From the NCBI RefSeq assembly GCF_023973145.1, contig NZ_CP099546.1:1116001-1180000 (forward strand): DNA of 64,000 nt. Reading direction: 5' to 3'. The position numbers and the translations under genes are program-made. The notes under the pieces are model-generated. The model did not search any database. It was given only the letters and a program-made list of their open reading frames with translations, and was not told the DNA's origin. Positions 43,213 to 50,796 of the stretch are shown piece by piece; the first letter of the stretch is position 1, and every line of letters begins with the position of its first letter. This stretch comes from Natronosalvus vescus (GTDB lineage Archaea; Halobacteriota; Halobacteria; Halobacteriales; Natrialbaceae).

Positions 43213-43275
43213 TTCATAATCGGCCCTCGAACAGAGACCAAACCTATTCTTCCGGACAGAGAACCCGGTTATGAG
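43213..43275. repeat. Inverted-motif cassette C
   Basis: TTCATAATCGG at 43213-43223 and CCGGTTATGAG at 43265-43275, inverse of each other apart from two mismatches. This is the clearest of the three inverted pairs. Confidence 0.5.
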
Positions 43276-43331
43276 GTATCTGATACGCGATTAGTCCGTT
43301 TTGTTGTAACCCTCAGTAGATTACAGGAGTT

Positions 43332-43390
43332 GTCTGCTGCATACAGAGAATCGGTGCAGCACGACAATCGTTTGTATTTCACCCAAGGGT
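43332..43390. repeat. Short dispersed repeat R1, copy 2
   Basis: GTCTGCTGCATACAGAG, arms TGCTGCAT and GTGCAGCA, and the TGTATTTCACCCA tail match the copy at 41261. The two copies flank the gene-poor stretch at a distance of about 2.1 kb, in direct orientation. Confidence 0.6.
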
Positions 43391-43419
43391 AGCGGAACTA
43401 TTCGGCATATGCGGATTTT

Positions 43420-43640
43420 GACACTGAACTTCGAGTAAACGACCACGGGTCGGGTGACCCGTGGCTTTTCTTGTTCCCTCAGCCTATGCCGATAGCACTC
43501 CACGCGACACGATGTCGCGGGATGAGGATGGGCGGTTTACAGAGCGCCCCGACCCAGACAGGCTCACCTTCCGAACAAACGGTTGGGTTTTGCGAGTCCG
43601 GTAATTAACTGATTCAACATCTACACCAGCATGTTTCGCC
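43420..43640 (-). ncRNA. Predicted TnpB guide RNA (omegaRNA/reRNA) region
   Basis: In characterised IS605/IS607 TnpB systems the guide RNA scaffold comes from the 3' end of tnpB and the element's right end, and the guide is the flanking sequence past the end. By analogy the RNA here would be transcribed leftward across the tnpB terminus and the end hairpin, with guide sequence left of about 43440. Boundaries are approximate; no RNA structure was computed. Confidence 0.3.
43443..43464. repeat. IS605-type end hairpin (tnpB side)
   Basis: CCACGGGTC, GGGT, GACCCGTGG: a perfect 9-bp stem. It differs from the hairpin beyond tnpA by a single loop base, as expected of TnpA recognition sites at both ends of one element. 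Confidence 0.8.
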
Positions 43641-44800
43641 CACGCTCGCCACGCCACATTCACACTCGCGTTCCGGTCAGCATGGTCTTGCTGAACCTCA
43701 CACGAATCATTCGTACACCGGAACCGCCGACCTTGACGGTAGCCACGGTGTCCACAACACGAACACGACTTCGAGTTGTACGGCGACTCAACCGTCTCAC
43801 ACGGAATCTGATTCCACGTCACCTTGTAGCGAACCTGCTTCTCGAACTTATGGAACGGGAGTTTGTGCAGACGCCGATTCATGTACGTACCGTACTTGAT
43901 GGCGTCTCGAATCCCACTCAGGTCCTCGAACACGATAACTGGGTTCGAGAACTGTTGGGCGAACTCCACCACAACCCGAGACAGCCGGTGAAGAACCCAC
44001 TCAGTGTAGCGTTCTTCTTTCTCCCCGAGTTGGTGATGGATGGAGTGTTGGCCGTGTTCTTGACAGCGTTTCGTGATGGTGTGGTAGCGTTGGCGTTCGG
44101 CTTTCACCGTACCGTAGTCAAGCACGAGTGTTCCGAGCGTGTCCATTGTCTCACGATTAAGAGCGGTGAGAGCGATGTTGCGCTCGTTAATATCGACGCC
44201 GACGAGAGTGTCAGCGTCTTCGGGTTCAGGCACCTCAACCTCTGTTTTAACCGTGACGTGTAGGTAGTACACGCCATCTCGGTACACAAGTTCAGCCTGT
44301 CCCAACGACCACTCATCCTCCGTCAAGGATTCCCCAATCAACGCAAGGTCTTCCGGTCGCCCTCGAAGGTGCCCTTTCACCTTCTTGTACGGCTTCGGAC
44401 TCACACGGAACTGAACCCGGTCATCCTCGTCGTTGTAGGTGAGGCGGTAGCCTTCGGTGTGCGCCATGACAAGTGGGTAGGCTCCTTTCTTGTCCGTGGC
44501 GGGTGGCGACGGTTTTCCGACGTGAGTGTCGTCTTGGTCGTGCCACCAGTTGAGGAGTTCTTTGTAGGAATCCCACGCTTGCAGGGCTTTCCCGACGACC
44601 GCGCACTTGTTGTTCCGAAGGAAGTCATCGCGGTCAACTTCCTTCTGAATCTCAGTACGGTTGTATCCGTCTTGTTTGAGTCGGAGTGTGTCGTTGGCGA
44701 TGTCTCGTGCGGTGAAGCGGGCATCTTTGAGCCACGACCGCTCACCAGACTCTATGCAGAGTCGAGTGCGTGCGGTCTTCGTGACTTCTTCGATACCCAT
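43484..44800 (-). CDS. tnpB: RNA-guided endonuclease TnpB
   Basis: A 438-residue TnpB with the RuvC triad intact: D203 in GVDINERNIAL, E292 in VFEDLSGIRD and D375 in DHADRNASVNVAW. The zinc finger uses C346, C349, C362 and C367 (SCSCCGHRG and RCTNDSC). The N-terminal helical region (about 20-140) binds the guide RNA in studied homologues. TnpB cleaves target DNA next to a transposon-adjacent motif, favouring retention of the element. The C-terminal 35 residues, Ser/Arg-rich, lie in the segment expected also to encode RNA scaffold. Full length, no frameshift. Confidence 0.94.
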   Translation of the reverse strand: MGIEEVTKTARTRLCIESGERSWLKDARFTARDIANDTLRLKQDGYNRTEIQKEVDRDDFLRNNKCAVVGKALQAWDSYKELLNWWHDQDDTHVGKPSPPATDKKGAYPLVMAHTEGYRLTYNDEDDRVQFRVSPKPYKKVKGHLRGRPEDLALIGESLTEDEWSLGQAELVYRDGVYYLHVTVKTEVEVPEPEDADTLVGVDINERNIALTALNRETMDTLGTLVLDYGTVKAERQRYHTITKRCQEHGQHSIHHQLGEKEERYTEWVLHRLSRVVVEFAQQFSNPVIVFEDLSGIRDAIKYGTYMNRRLHKLPFHKFEKQVRYKVTWNQIPCETVESPYNSKSCSCCGHRGYRQGRRFRCTNDSCEVQQDHADRNASVNVAWRAWAKHAGVDVESVNYRTRKTQPFVRKVSLSGSGRSVNRPSSSRDIVSRGVLSA

Positions 44801-44843
44801 ACCTTGACTATCGAATCAAATGATAATAAAAGTAGGGATTAGG

Positions 44844-45242
44844 ATGGGAGAATACAGGAGTCATGCACATTCGATTAGTCTGTGTAAGTATCATTTCGTG
44901 TGGTGCCCGAAGTACCGACACGGGTTGTTGGAGTTAGTTCGAGACGAACTTGCGGAATTGTTCCAAGGAACTGCCGAGCGATTCGGTCACGAGATTGTGT
45001 CGATGGAGATTGCCCCCGACCACGTTCACTTGTTCGTGAAGACCGGCCCGAAATGGAGTCCTGCCGAGATAGCGAAACAATTCAAAGGTTACTCGGGACG
45101 AACGGTTCTCAAGCGTCATCCTGAACTCAAACAGCGGTATTTCTGGGGAAGTGGCCTGTGGAAGGATGGCTACTACGTCGGAACAACGGGTGCAGTTTCC
45201 GAGGACGTGGTTCGTCGGTACATCGAGGATACTGAACATTAG
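44844..45242 (+). CDS. tnpA: Y1 transposase TnpA (IS200/IS605 family)
   Basis: 132 residues from the ATG at 44844. HUH motif H60-V-H62 in APDHVHLFVKTGP chelates the metal, and Y126 in DVVRRYIED is the expected nucleophilic tyrosine. FWGSGLWKDGYYVGTTG is the conserved core strand. It excises and integrates the element as single-stranded circles. An in-frame start 24 bases upstream would only add MIIKVGIR. An AT-rich segment with GATAATAAAAG at about 44822-44832 is the likely promoter, shared with tnpB on the other strand. Confidence 0.95.
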   Translation: MGEYRSHAHSISLCKYHFVWCPKYRHGLLELVRDELAELFQGTAERFGHEIVSMEIAPDHVHLFVKTGPKWSPAEIAKQFKGYSGRTVLKRHPELKQRYFWGSGLWKDGYYVGTTGAVSEDVVRRYIEDTEH

Positions 45243-45261
45243 GCGAGCGTACGCGATTCAC

Positions 45262-45283
45262 CCACGGGTCAGGTGACCCGTGG
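45262..45283. repeat. IS605-type end hairpin (tnpA side)
   Basis: CCACGGGTC, AGGT, GACCCGTGG: a perfect 9-bp stem matching the one at 43443. It ends 18 bases before the stop codon of the HTH gene at 45301. Confidence 0.8.
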
Positions 45284-45300
45284 AACTCTCGCTGTTATCT

Positions 45301-45636
45301 TTAGAACGGTTCCGCTGTTTCAGTAGCCATAGCTTCTCCCTCCTCTGCAGTATCGAGTAGAGACGTTCTCGTCTCAGAGGCGGTGAGTATTACATCTCCA
45401 CTTCTGTTATCGTACTCGATTATTCCGTGATCCTCTAACCGTGGTAGGTGGTTATGCACCAACCTGATTTTTGCATTTTCGAGGGCTTTGTCGGTTTCTA
45501 CGCGGGTCTCCGAGTGGATGACGAGTATTGTAGCGAGGTCAGAGATTGTGGTGAATCCGTCGTTTTCGGAAAGTTCGGTGAGGATGTGCCGTCGATCAGC
45601 ATTAGCCAGAATCTCGTGGGCATCCTGCGTGTTCAT
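45301..45636 (-). CDS. Winged-helix protein (DUF7344-like)
   Basis: A 111-residue haloarchaeal wHTH protein. HEILANADRRHILTELSEN opens the domain; an acidic linker follows, then RLVHNHLPRLEDHGIIEYDNRSGDVIL, which is the recognition helix and wing. Such small regulators are abundant in haloarchaeal accessory regions. The IS605 element ends a few bases beyond its stop, so insertion may have occurred at or just after the gene end. A TATA box at 45659-45668 is 28 nt upstream. Confidence 0.82.
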   Translation of the reverse strand: MNTQDAHEILANADRRHILTELSENDGFTTISDLATILVIHSETRVETDKALENAKIRLVHNHLPRLEDHGIIEYDNRSGDVILTASETRTSLLDTAEEGEAMATETAEPF

Positions 45637-45658
45637 GTCGAGTCAATGAATGTGGGTC

Positions 45659-45668
45659 GTACATAAAT
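45659..45668 (-). promoter_or_regulatory. TATA box for the wHTH gene
   Basis: ATTTATGTAC on the minus strand, centred about 28 nt before the ATG at 45636, indicating a leaderless transcript. Confidence 0.6.
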
Positions 45669-45792
45669 GGCGAAGCCCTATTCTATTAGGGATAGTTCCA
45701 CTACCCGCCAATATGATTAGATGTTCGAATACCTACGACAATTTTTCATCTGGACTGAGTGACCAACACCTTCGTAGGTGAATCCGCAATCT

Positions 45793-45820
45793 GTGCCACA
45801 TTCGCGGTGTGAGTTCAGCA
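45793..45820. repeat. Dispersed repeat R2, copy 2
   Basis: GTGCCACATTCGCGGTGTGA then GTTCAGCA; shares the GTGTGAGTTCAGCA block almost exactly with the copy at 42066. Confidence 0.55.
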
Positions 45821-45858
45821 GACGTTGGACGAGATACCGAAACGCTGACAAGAGGGTC

Positions 45859-45886
45859 GTGCAAGATACAGAGCATGAGTTTAGCA
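45859..45886. repeat. Dispersed repeat R2, degenerate copy 3
   Basis: GTGCAAGATACAGAGCATGA then GTTTAGCA. It mixes features of R1 (ATACAGAG) and R2 (GTGCAAGATAC), suggesting that the two repeat families are related. Confidence 0.45.
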
Positions 45887-45975
45887 AGAGAACTTTACTT
45901 GTTTCAAAACAGGTCAACGCCCATGAACCAGCCGCTTGTTGACCTTACGAACTGGAAGAAATGGGATTTGAACTA

Positions 45976-46191
45976 CTATTCGTAAGCGATCTGTTCGATA
46001 GCAAGTACCAGCCTGTAAAAGAGATAGAGGACGAACAATGAGACTCCGAGAGAGATCAGTGCCACAACTCCCCATATCCAAAGGAAGACCTGCGCGGCAA
46101 TCACGGCGTAGACAAAACTAATGAGTAAAATGGCGACGATTGCGATACTGTATCGAGCAAGGACTCGTTCCCGAATGTGAACGGAGGACAT
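45976..46191 (-). CDS. Small two-helix membrane protein
   Basis: 71 residues: basic N-terminus SSVHIRERVLARYS, two membrane helices (about 15-36 and 39-60), short acidic end QIAYE. No family is recognised. Codon usage is less GC-biased than in neighbouring core genes, consistent with the accessory nature of this patch. Confidence 0.6.
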   Translation of the reverse strand: MSSVHIRERVLARYSIAIVAILLISFVYAVIAAQVFLWIWGVVALISLGVSLFVLYLFYRLVLAIEQIAYE

Positions 46192-46304
46192 TGAAGTCTA
46201 TCGTTTCTAATCAAACAAAAACCCTTCTGATTAAGCAATTCACTAGCCATTATTTCTTATCTAAGTACTTACTGAATCAGCTACTCCAATCTGAAAACGA
46301 CCCT

Positions 46305-46333
46305 TTGCAAGATACGCGCTGTCTATTCAGCAC
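46305..46333. repeat. Dispersed repeat R2, copy 4
   Basis: TTGCAAGATACGCGCTGTCT then ATTCAGCAC, in the 275-bp gap between the small membrane gene and the flavin-binding protein gene, where nothing else is seen. It marks the right end of the repeat-containing patch. Confidence 0.5.
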
Positions 46334-46466
46334 ACCATCCAGAACATAGATCATCCCTGACAGAGAGGCCGGCGATCAATACTCCCATCTACGTATCGGC
46401 TGGTTCACGGAATCAGGCTGGAAAAGCCCCTGGAATCGTTCGATAACACCCTCACACCATTCCCTA

Positions 46467-46919
46467 TCACTCCGCGACGGCATCGGCCATCCGCCCACTG
46501 AAATCCCATCCGTAGACGACGGCGGGTTCGATGGTGATCGTCACCTCCGATCGCTCCTCGTCGAGCAGCGATTTCGCGAGCGAGGAGTCCGTCCCGCCGA
46601 GATACTCCTCGAGGAGTTCCCGAAGCAGCGTCTTGTCTGGATCCGGGCTAATCGTGGCCGTCCCTGCTCCGCGGACGCCGGCGTACGGTGGCTCGTTGCT
46701 CGAGACCTCGAACGCGACCTCCGGGTCGTGCTCGATGTACCGGACGACGTCGGCACTGGCGGCGGTCGCACAGCGGAGGGTTCCGTCCCGGTAGGTGAAC
46801 CACAGCGAGAGCATCCAGAGCCCACCTGACGGCGTTCGACAGGCGAGCCTGATGGGTATCGTCGCCTCCTCGAGGTAGGTGGTGATCGCCTCGCGGTGGA
46901 GCGAGCCGCGGATCTTCAT
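46467..46919 (-). CDS. Pyridoxamine 5'-phosphate oxidase-like FMN-binding protein
   Basis: A 150-residue split-barrel flavin-binding protein. It shows RLACRTPSGGLWMLSLWFTYRDGTLRC cut to its main strands (RLACRTPSG, WMLSLWFTY, LRCATAASADVVRYIEHD) and the later VRGAGTATI strand that lines the FMN or F420 site. These archaeal proteins are reductases or haem-binding proteins of undefined substrate. Restored high GC and codon bias mark the return to core genome. Confidence 0.8.
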   Translation of the reverse strand: MKIRGSLHREAITTYLEEATIPIRLACRTPSGGLWMLSLWFTYRDGTLRCATAASADVVRYIEHDPEVAFEVSSNEPPYAGVRGAGTATISPDPDKTLLRELLEEYLGGTDSSLAKSLLDEERSEVTITIEPAVVYGWDFSGRMADAVAE

Positions 46920-47022
46920 AGGTGACCTCTCACCGAGGGGCCGTAAAAAGACGGTACCAAACGAGCGGGCGACGGATCGACTCTGCAGGGGCGTCGGATC
47001 GACTCTTCGGGGACGACAGACG

Positions 47023-48021
47023 TCACCGCTCTCGGGGCGGCCAGTGCCAGGCGTCCGCCCTGACGACGCCGAGGAGCCGACGGCGACGGTCGGCGTGCTC
47101 CTCGAGCGCGTCCTCGAAGGCGTCGTCGGAGACGGTGTCGATGCCAGCGTCGCGAAGCGCCTCGAGGTTGGGCGGGGGCGGTGCCTCGTCGGCCGGCTCG
47201 ATGAACGCCGATTCGAGGGTCTCGAGGTAGCTGTCCGCGCTCGAGCGGGCGAGGAGAAGGTGTGTCGGGTCGGGGCGCTCGTGATCGCTGACGCCGTGGA
47301 GATAGAGCGTGAGCGCCTCGTCGAGGACGGGAACGGCCATCGCGGAGGCCCGATCTGCCTGTTCGCTGTGGTAGTAGTGGAGAATGGGGTAGGCCTCGTG
47401 CTGTTCGGCGAGGTGACTTAGCTGGGTCGCCATTGACTCGAGCGGGCGCTCGATGCCTTCGAAGGACTGGCCGTCCCAGCCAGATCGGACGAACGCTTCG
47501 CTGTTCGTCCCCAGGCCAGTGACGTCGCTCGCGAACGACCGCTTCTCCGAGACCGCGCCGAGCACCGTCAGCACGTAGGAGATGCCGAGGGTGACGAACG
47601 CCATACCGGTCGCCGTCGTGAGCGAACTGGCGATCTCCCAGGCGCTCGATGTTGGGGTGTAATCGCCGTTGCCGTTGGTGAACATCGTGTAGGCGACGTA
47701 GTAGAGCCGCCCGACCCAGTCGGCCGGTTCGCCGGTGTGGGTGCCCACGAGCGCGCCCTGGCTGCTGGCAAAGAGGACGGTCCAGCCGAGCCACAGCAGC
47801 GCGATCCACATGGCGAGGGTGAGGGTGAGGATGAGCGGCCCGGCGATACCAAGGGTGCGAGAGCCACGCCTGCCGACAGCGCGGAGGATTCGCCAGACAC
47901 CCGTCGTCAGCCGTCCGGAGAGGGGGCCGGAGCCGCCGTCGACCCAGAGCGTCGTCCAGAGGATGTCGATTACGACGATCGCGAGAATGCCGATTCCGAG
48001 GACGAGGTATAGCCACCGCAT
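47023..48021 (-). CDS. Potassium-channel-like membrane protein with atypical filter
   Basis: 332 residues. Four hydrophobic helices lie in the first 160 residues (about 3-24, 60-85, 104-114 as pore helix, 130-155). The pore loop reads YYVAYTMFTNGNGDYTP (residues 107-123), where K+ channels normally have T-x-G-[YF]-G-D. Here it is T115-N-G-N-G-D120, with Asn in place of the aromatic residue. The C-terminal 170 residues are cytoplasmic, helical and without a RCK/TrkA domain. Probably a two-TM-type cation channel of uncertain selectivity. Confidence 0.75.
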   Translation of the reverse strand: MRWLYLVLGIGILAIVVIDILWTTLWVDGGSGPLSGRLTTGVWRILRAVGRRGSRTLGIAGPLILTLTLAMWIALLWLGWTVLFASSQGALVGTHTGEPADWVGRLYYVAYTMFTNGNGDYTPTSSAWEIASSLTTATGMAFVTLGISYVLTVLGAVSEKRSFASDVTGLGTNSEAFVRSGWDGQSFEGIERPLESMATQLSHLAEQHEAYPILHYYHSEQADRASAMAVPVLDEALTLYLHGVSDHERPDPTHLLLARSSADSYLETLESAFIEPADEAPPPPNLEALRDAGIDTVSDDAFEDALEEHADRRRRLLGVVRADAWHWPPRER

Positions 48022-48176
48022 AGCTCATTGACACCGTCATCGACTGTCAATGGGTGGGGTCGGTATCGACCGTTGATGGGGTCGAGGTGGGTGGTGGGGG
48101 AAGTCTCGAGATCGGTGCCCGAAAGGTGTGATCTCGAGAGTCTCGTTGCCGGCCGACGGCTCGAGGAACCTCGAGG

Positions 48177-48773
48177 CTACCCCAAGGCGAGCCAGGCGAA
48201 CTCGTAGCTGTAGACGTGATCGAGCAGCAGGTAGGTGACGACGCCCAGGATCAGACTCAGGAGCCACGACCCGGCCGCAAGTCGGCCCACGCGGGCGTGG
48301 GCGGTCTGGCGGAGTTCCGCAGGCGTGTGTGTCAGTCCGAGCAACAGCGCGTAGAGCACGAGCGGGACGGCGACGATCGACAGCAGGATGTGGATCGCCA
48401 GCATCAGCAGGTAGCCGTAGGTGACCAGGTCGGGGCCGACGAACATTTTCGTGCCGCCGCCACCGACGCGGATCAGGTAGACGACGAGGAACATCAGGAT
48501 CAGCGCGAAGGCAGTCACCATCGCGAATCGGTGTTTTCCGACCTCGCCGGCGCGGATGAAGTACCAGCCGGCAGCGAGACACACCGTCGTCATCGTGTTG
48601 ATGAGTGCGATGGCGTGGGAGAAGACGTTCACCTGCTCGTTGGTCAACTCGGGGTAGATGGGCAGATCGAGCAGGAACGTGCCGACGACGAGTCCGTAAC
48701 CGACGATTGTCAGGACGATCGCCGTCTCGAGCGGGTTGTTCCTGACCCGTCGCTTCGCAGTCGCTGTGGCCAT
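48177..48773 (-). CDS. DUF420 membrane protein (second copy)
   Basis: A 198-residue protein with five membrane helices. It follows the same pattern as the gene at 16118: KHRFAMV, FLVVYLIRVG, LLMLAIHILLSIVAVPLVLY and the RVGRLAAGSWLLSLILGVVTYLLL helix. The ATG at 48773 begins MATATAKRRVRNNP; the long open frame upstream is a tandem heptamer repeat and not protein-like. The DUF420 family is linked by gene context elsewhere to haem-copper oxidase maturation. Confidence 0.87.
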   Translation of the reverse strand: MATATAKRRVRNNPLETAIVLTIVGYGLVVGTFLLDLPIYPELTNEQVNVFSHAIALINTMTTVCLAAGWYFIRAGEVGKHRFAMVTAFALILMFLVVYLIRVGGGGTKMFVGPDLVTYGYLLMLAIHILLSIVAVPLVLYALLLGLTHTPAELRQTAHARVGRLAAGSWLLSLILGVVTYLLLDHVYSYEFAWLALG

Positions 48774-49150
48774 TGGCCGACAGTTGGGAGCAGGGTTGTA
48801 TCTGTCTTGCCCTTCCGTGCTCGTCGACCGCTGTCGAGGAGACGATGTCGACGGACTCGGGGGAACGATATCGACGGCCTCGAGGATCGGCCATCTGACG
48901 TCGGCGGATGAGTTCCGGAGTGGGAATGGCCGACCGAACCCGTGGCACGACAGCCAACAGCCAATAGCCAATAGTCGACAGCCGACAGCCGGCAACCGCC
49001 AGCCACACTCCACGCTATCGTTGCGTCGAACGCCACCTTTTTCCCCGTCTGTCGCTCAGATGGAGCTACATGGTCGCACAGACGATGGATCGAGTTCCGA
49101 GTCGGATCGTATAGTTCTCACTGGCGGTACCTTGCGTGTGGTGAACGACG
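48774..49150. other. Divergent intergenic region with a heptamer tandem repeat
   Basis: 377 bases between two divergent genes. Apart from their promoters it contains the tandem heptamer at 48950-49005. No other gene is seen. Confidence 0.6.
48950..49005. repeat. Tandem heptamer, eight units
   Basis: Eight consecutive 7-base units: ACAGCCA, ACAGCCA, ATAGCCA, ATAGTCG, ACAGCCG, ACAGCCG, GCAACCG, CCAGCCA. Units keep strict 7-base phase, so this is a decaying minisatellite. Confidence 0.8.
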
Positions 49151-49942
49151 ATGACAATGGTGCGGAGCACCGCGGCCGCCGTCACGCGGGCCGGCCTCGA
49201 CGGAATCGCCGTCAAACCCGCTGAGTGTGACGTGCTGGACGCCCGAACCGTCCCCGTCGGGACGATCGCCATCGACTACGAGGGACGAGAGCACCTCCCG
49301 AGTACCGAGGCGCTCGAGACGCTCTCGAGGAACGCCGACGTCAGGCTCACGACGCCGGTCAGAGCCGACGGCTTCGACCCCCTCGGCGACGACTCCCTGC
49401 TCGAGGTGGTTCCCGAGAACGTCGGCCGCGTGCTCGTCGCTGGCCACCCGGCGTACCTGAGCGAGGGCGAGCGGGAGCGAGCGGTCGCCCCCCGCCTCGG
49501 GGCTGCCCTCGAGACGGCACCTGAGTCCTGGGTCGGCACCGAGAGCGTCGAACGGATCGCGATGGCGACCGGGGCCACCCAGTACGACCTGCTCTCGCGG
49601 ACGACCGAACGCGAGCTACGGGCGCTTCGGGCGGCAGGATTCGAGGGCGATATCGCCGTCTACGCGCCGACGGTGTTGACCGACGACGAGGGAACCGTCC
49701 TCGACGCCGTCGGCACGTACGTCGCCCGCCGTCGGCCGGTCGCTCGAGCACTCCCCGAGGGGGCGAACGCGGATTCGACGGCGAGCGGCCGTGCGCGCGA
49801 GGTGTTGTTATCGGCTGCCGACGACTACGCCCTCGTCGGTACCGAGGGCGACGTCCGCGCCCAGACCGACGCGCTCCGGAATGCCGGTGCGACGACCGTC
49901 GTCGGCTATCCGGCCGCCGGTCTCGAGTCGGTTCTCGAGTAG
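49151..49942 (+). CDS. Conserved haloarchaeal protein, unknown function
   Basis: A 263-residue soluble protein with alternating strands and helices suggestive of a TIM-barrel-like fold: AGLDGIAVKPAE, VGTIAIDYEGREHLP, VRLTTPVRADGFDPLGDDSL, then a C-terminal half with GDIAVYAPTVLTDDEGTVLD, which faintly recalls luciferase-like/F420 enzymes. No catalytic motif can be named. It lies 89 bp upstream of the creatininase-family gene and may be its cistron-mate. Starts at 49151 or 49157 are equally possible. Confidence 0.72.
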   Translation: MTMVRSTAAAVTRAGLDGIAVKPAECDVLDARTVPVGTIAIDYEGREHLPSTEALETLSRNADVRLTTPVRADGFDPLGDDSLLEVVPENVGRVLVAGHPAYLSEGERERAVAPRLGAALETAPESWVGTESVERIAMATGATQYDLLSRTTERELRALRAAGFEGDIAVYAPTVLTDDEGTVLDAVGTYVARRRPVARALPEGANADSTASGRAREVLLSAADDYALVGTEGDVRAQTDALRNAGATTVVGYPAAGLESVLE

Positions 49943-50031
49943 CCGAGGACGGTGGCTTCGCACGATCTATCGTTCCCCGCACGCCGCGAAAACCACATAC
50001 ACGTAAGTGCCCCGGATGCACATCGTGGCAC

Positions 50032-50796
50032 ATGCCACTGCTTGCCGAGCAGACGACGACGGACGCGGCCGACGCGCTCGAAAACGTCGAGGTCGCCGTC
50101 CTCCCGACCGGAAGCACCGAACAACACGGCCCGGCGCTGCCGCTGGGCATGGATCACATGGCGGCCCGGGCGTTCGCCCACACCGCCGCCGAGCGAGACG
50201 ATGCCGTCGTTCTTCCGACCGTTCCAGTCGGCGTCTCGGTCCATCACCGTCAGTTCGACGGGACGCTCTACGTCGAGGCAGCAACGTTCGAGCGCTACGT
50301 CAGAGAGACGCTCTCGAGTCTGGCCGAACACGGCGTGAAGAAGGCGGTCGTGGTCAACGGTCACGGCGGCAACTCCGGTGCGCTTCGTCGGGCCGCACGC
50401 ACGTTGCGGGACGAGCGGACGATGTTCGCACCCCCGTGGAACTGGTGGGACAGCGTTTCCGACCTCTCGGCGGAGCTGTTCGACGAAGCGGGCGGCCACG
50501 CCGACGCCATGGAGTCGAGCGTCCTCTGGCACGTCCGCGAGGATCTGATCCACCCGGAACGGCTCGAGGCGGCCGAGGCCGGCGCGAGCGAGGGCTGGGG
50601 CGAGACCGTCCACGGAGCCACGCTCGGCTTCGATACGATCGACTTCTCGGACACTGGCGCGGTCGGGAAGCCGACCCAGGCCGTCCCCGAGAAGGGCGAA
50701 CGGCTGTTCGAAGCCGCCAGCGAGGAACTGTCGGCGCTCGTCGACTGGCTCGCCGACCGGCCGCTCGAGGCCTGCTGGCCGGCCGATCACGTATGA
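50032..50796 (+). CDS. Creatininase-family metalloamidohydrolase
   Basis: 254 residues. Metal ligands are apparent in LPTGSTEQHGPALPLGMD (E30, H32, D41) and in VVVNGHGGNSG (about 105-115), with a later ESSVLWH supplying a Glu. The archaeal family includes creatininase and ArfB, the formylaminopyrimidine deformylase of F420/riboflavin synthesis; residues that would separate these cannot be judged by eye. The stop overlaps the next start (ATGA), so it is coupled to an FAD-dependent oxidoreductase. Confidence 0.85.
   Translation: MPLLAEQTTTDAADALENVEVAVLPTGSTEQHGPALPLGMDHMAARAFAHTAAERDDAVVLPTVPVGVSVHHRQFDGTLYVEAATFERYVRETLSSLAEHGVKKAVVVNGHGGNSGALRRAARTLRDERTMFAPPWNWWDSVSDLSAELFDEAGGHADAMESSVLWHVREDLIHPERLEAAEAGASEGWGETVHGATLGFDTIDFSDTGAVGKPTQAVPEKGERLFEAASEELSALVDWLADRPLEACWPADHV

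Larger units (their letters stand above)
41851..43331. other. Gene-poor, lower-GC stretch with repeats
   Basis: About 1.5 kb with no reading frame that has the codon bias of this genome. It contains one R2 repeat copy (42066-42094), several CTAG tetranucleotides and, from 42710 to 43275, three inverted-motif cassettes described separately. It looks like remnant mobile DNA, but no transposase or integrase can be recognised. Confidence 0.6.
43443..45283. mobile_element. IS200/IS605-family element with divergent tnpA and tnpB
   Basis: The element is bounded by two nearly identical hairpins, 43443-43464 and 45262-45283; the true ends lie within some tens of bases outside them. It carries full-length tnpB (leftward) and tnpA (rightward), divergently expressed from a 43-base gap, the IS605 arrangement. 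There are no terminal inverted repeats or target duplications, as is normal for this family. The Y1 transposase moves single-stranded DNA; TnpB is the RNA-guided nuclease ancestor of Cas12. All catalytic residues are present, so the element may be active. Confidence 0.9.
45669..45975. other. Gene-free stretch with two R2 repeats
   Basis: About 300 bases without a credible gene. It contains R2 copies at 45793-45820 and 45859-45886. A 20-codon frame at 45923-45985 (MNQPLVDLTNWKKWDLNYYS) reads like the beginning of a protein but stops at once; it may be a transposase fragment, not identified. Confidence 0.45.

Noticed and set aside
42710-43275. CRISPR array interpretation of the repeated TTCATAATCGG motifs
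   Set aside because: Only three units, irregular spacing (181 and 319 bases), and motifs occur as inverted pairs rather than direct repeats; no cas genes.
45717-45917. A 66-codon minus-strand frame with many Cys
   Set aside because: It spans two R2 repeat copies, has no codon bias and resembles no protein; likely chance.
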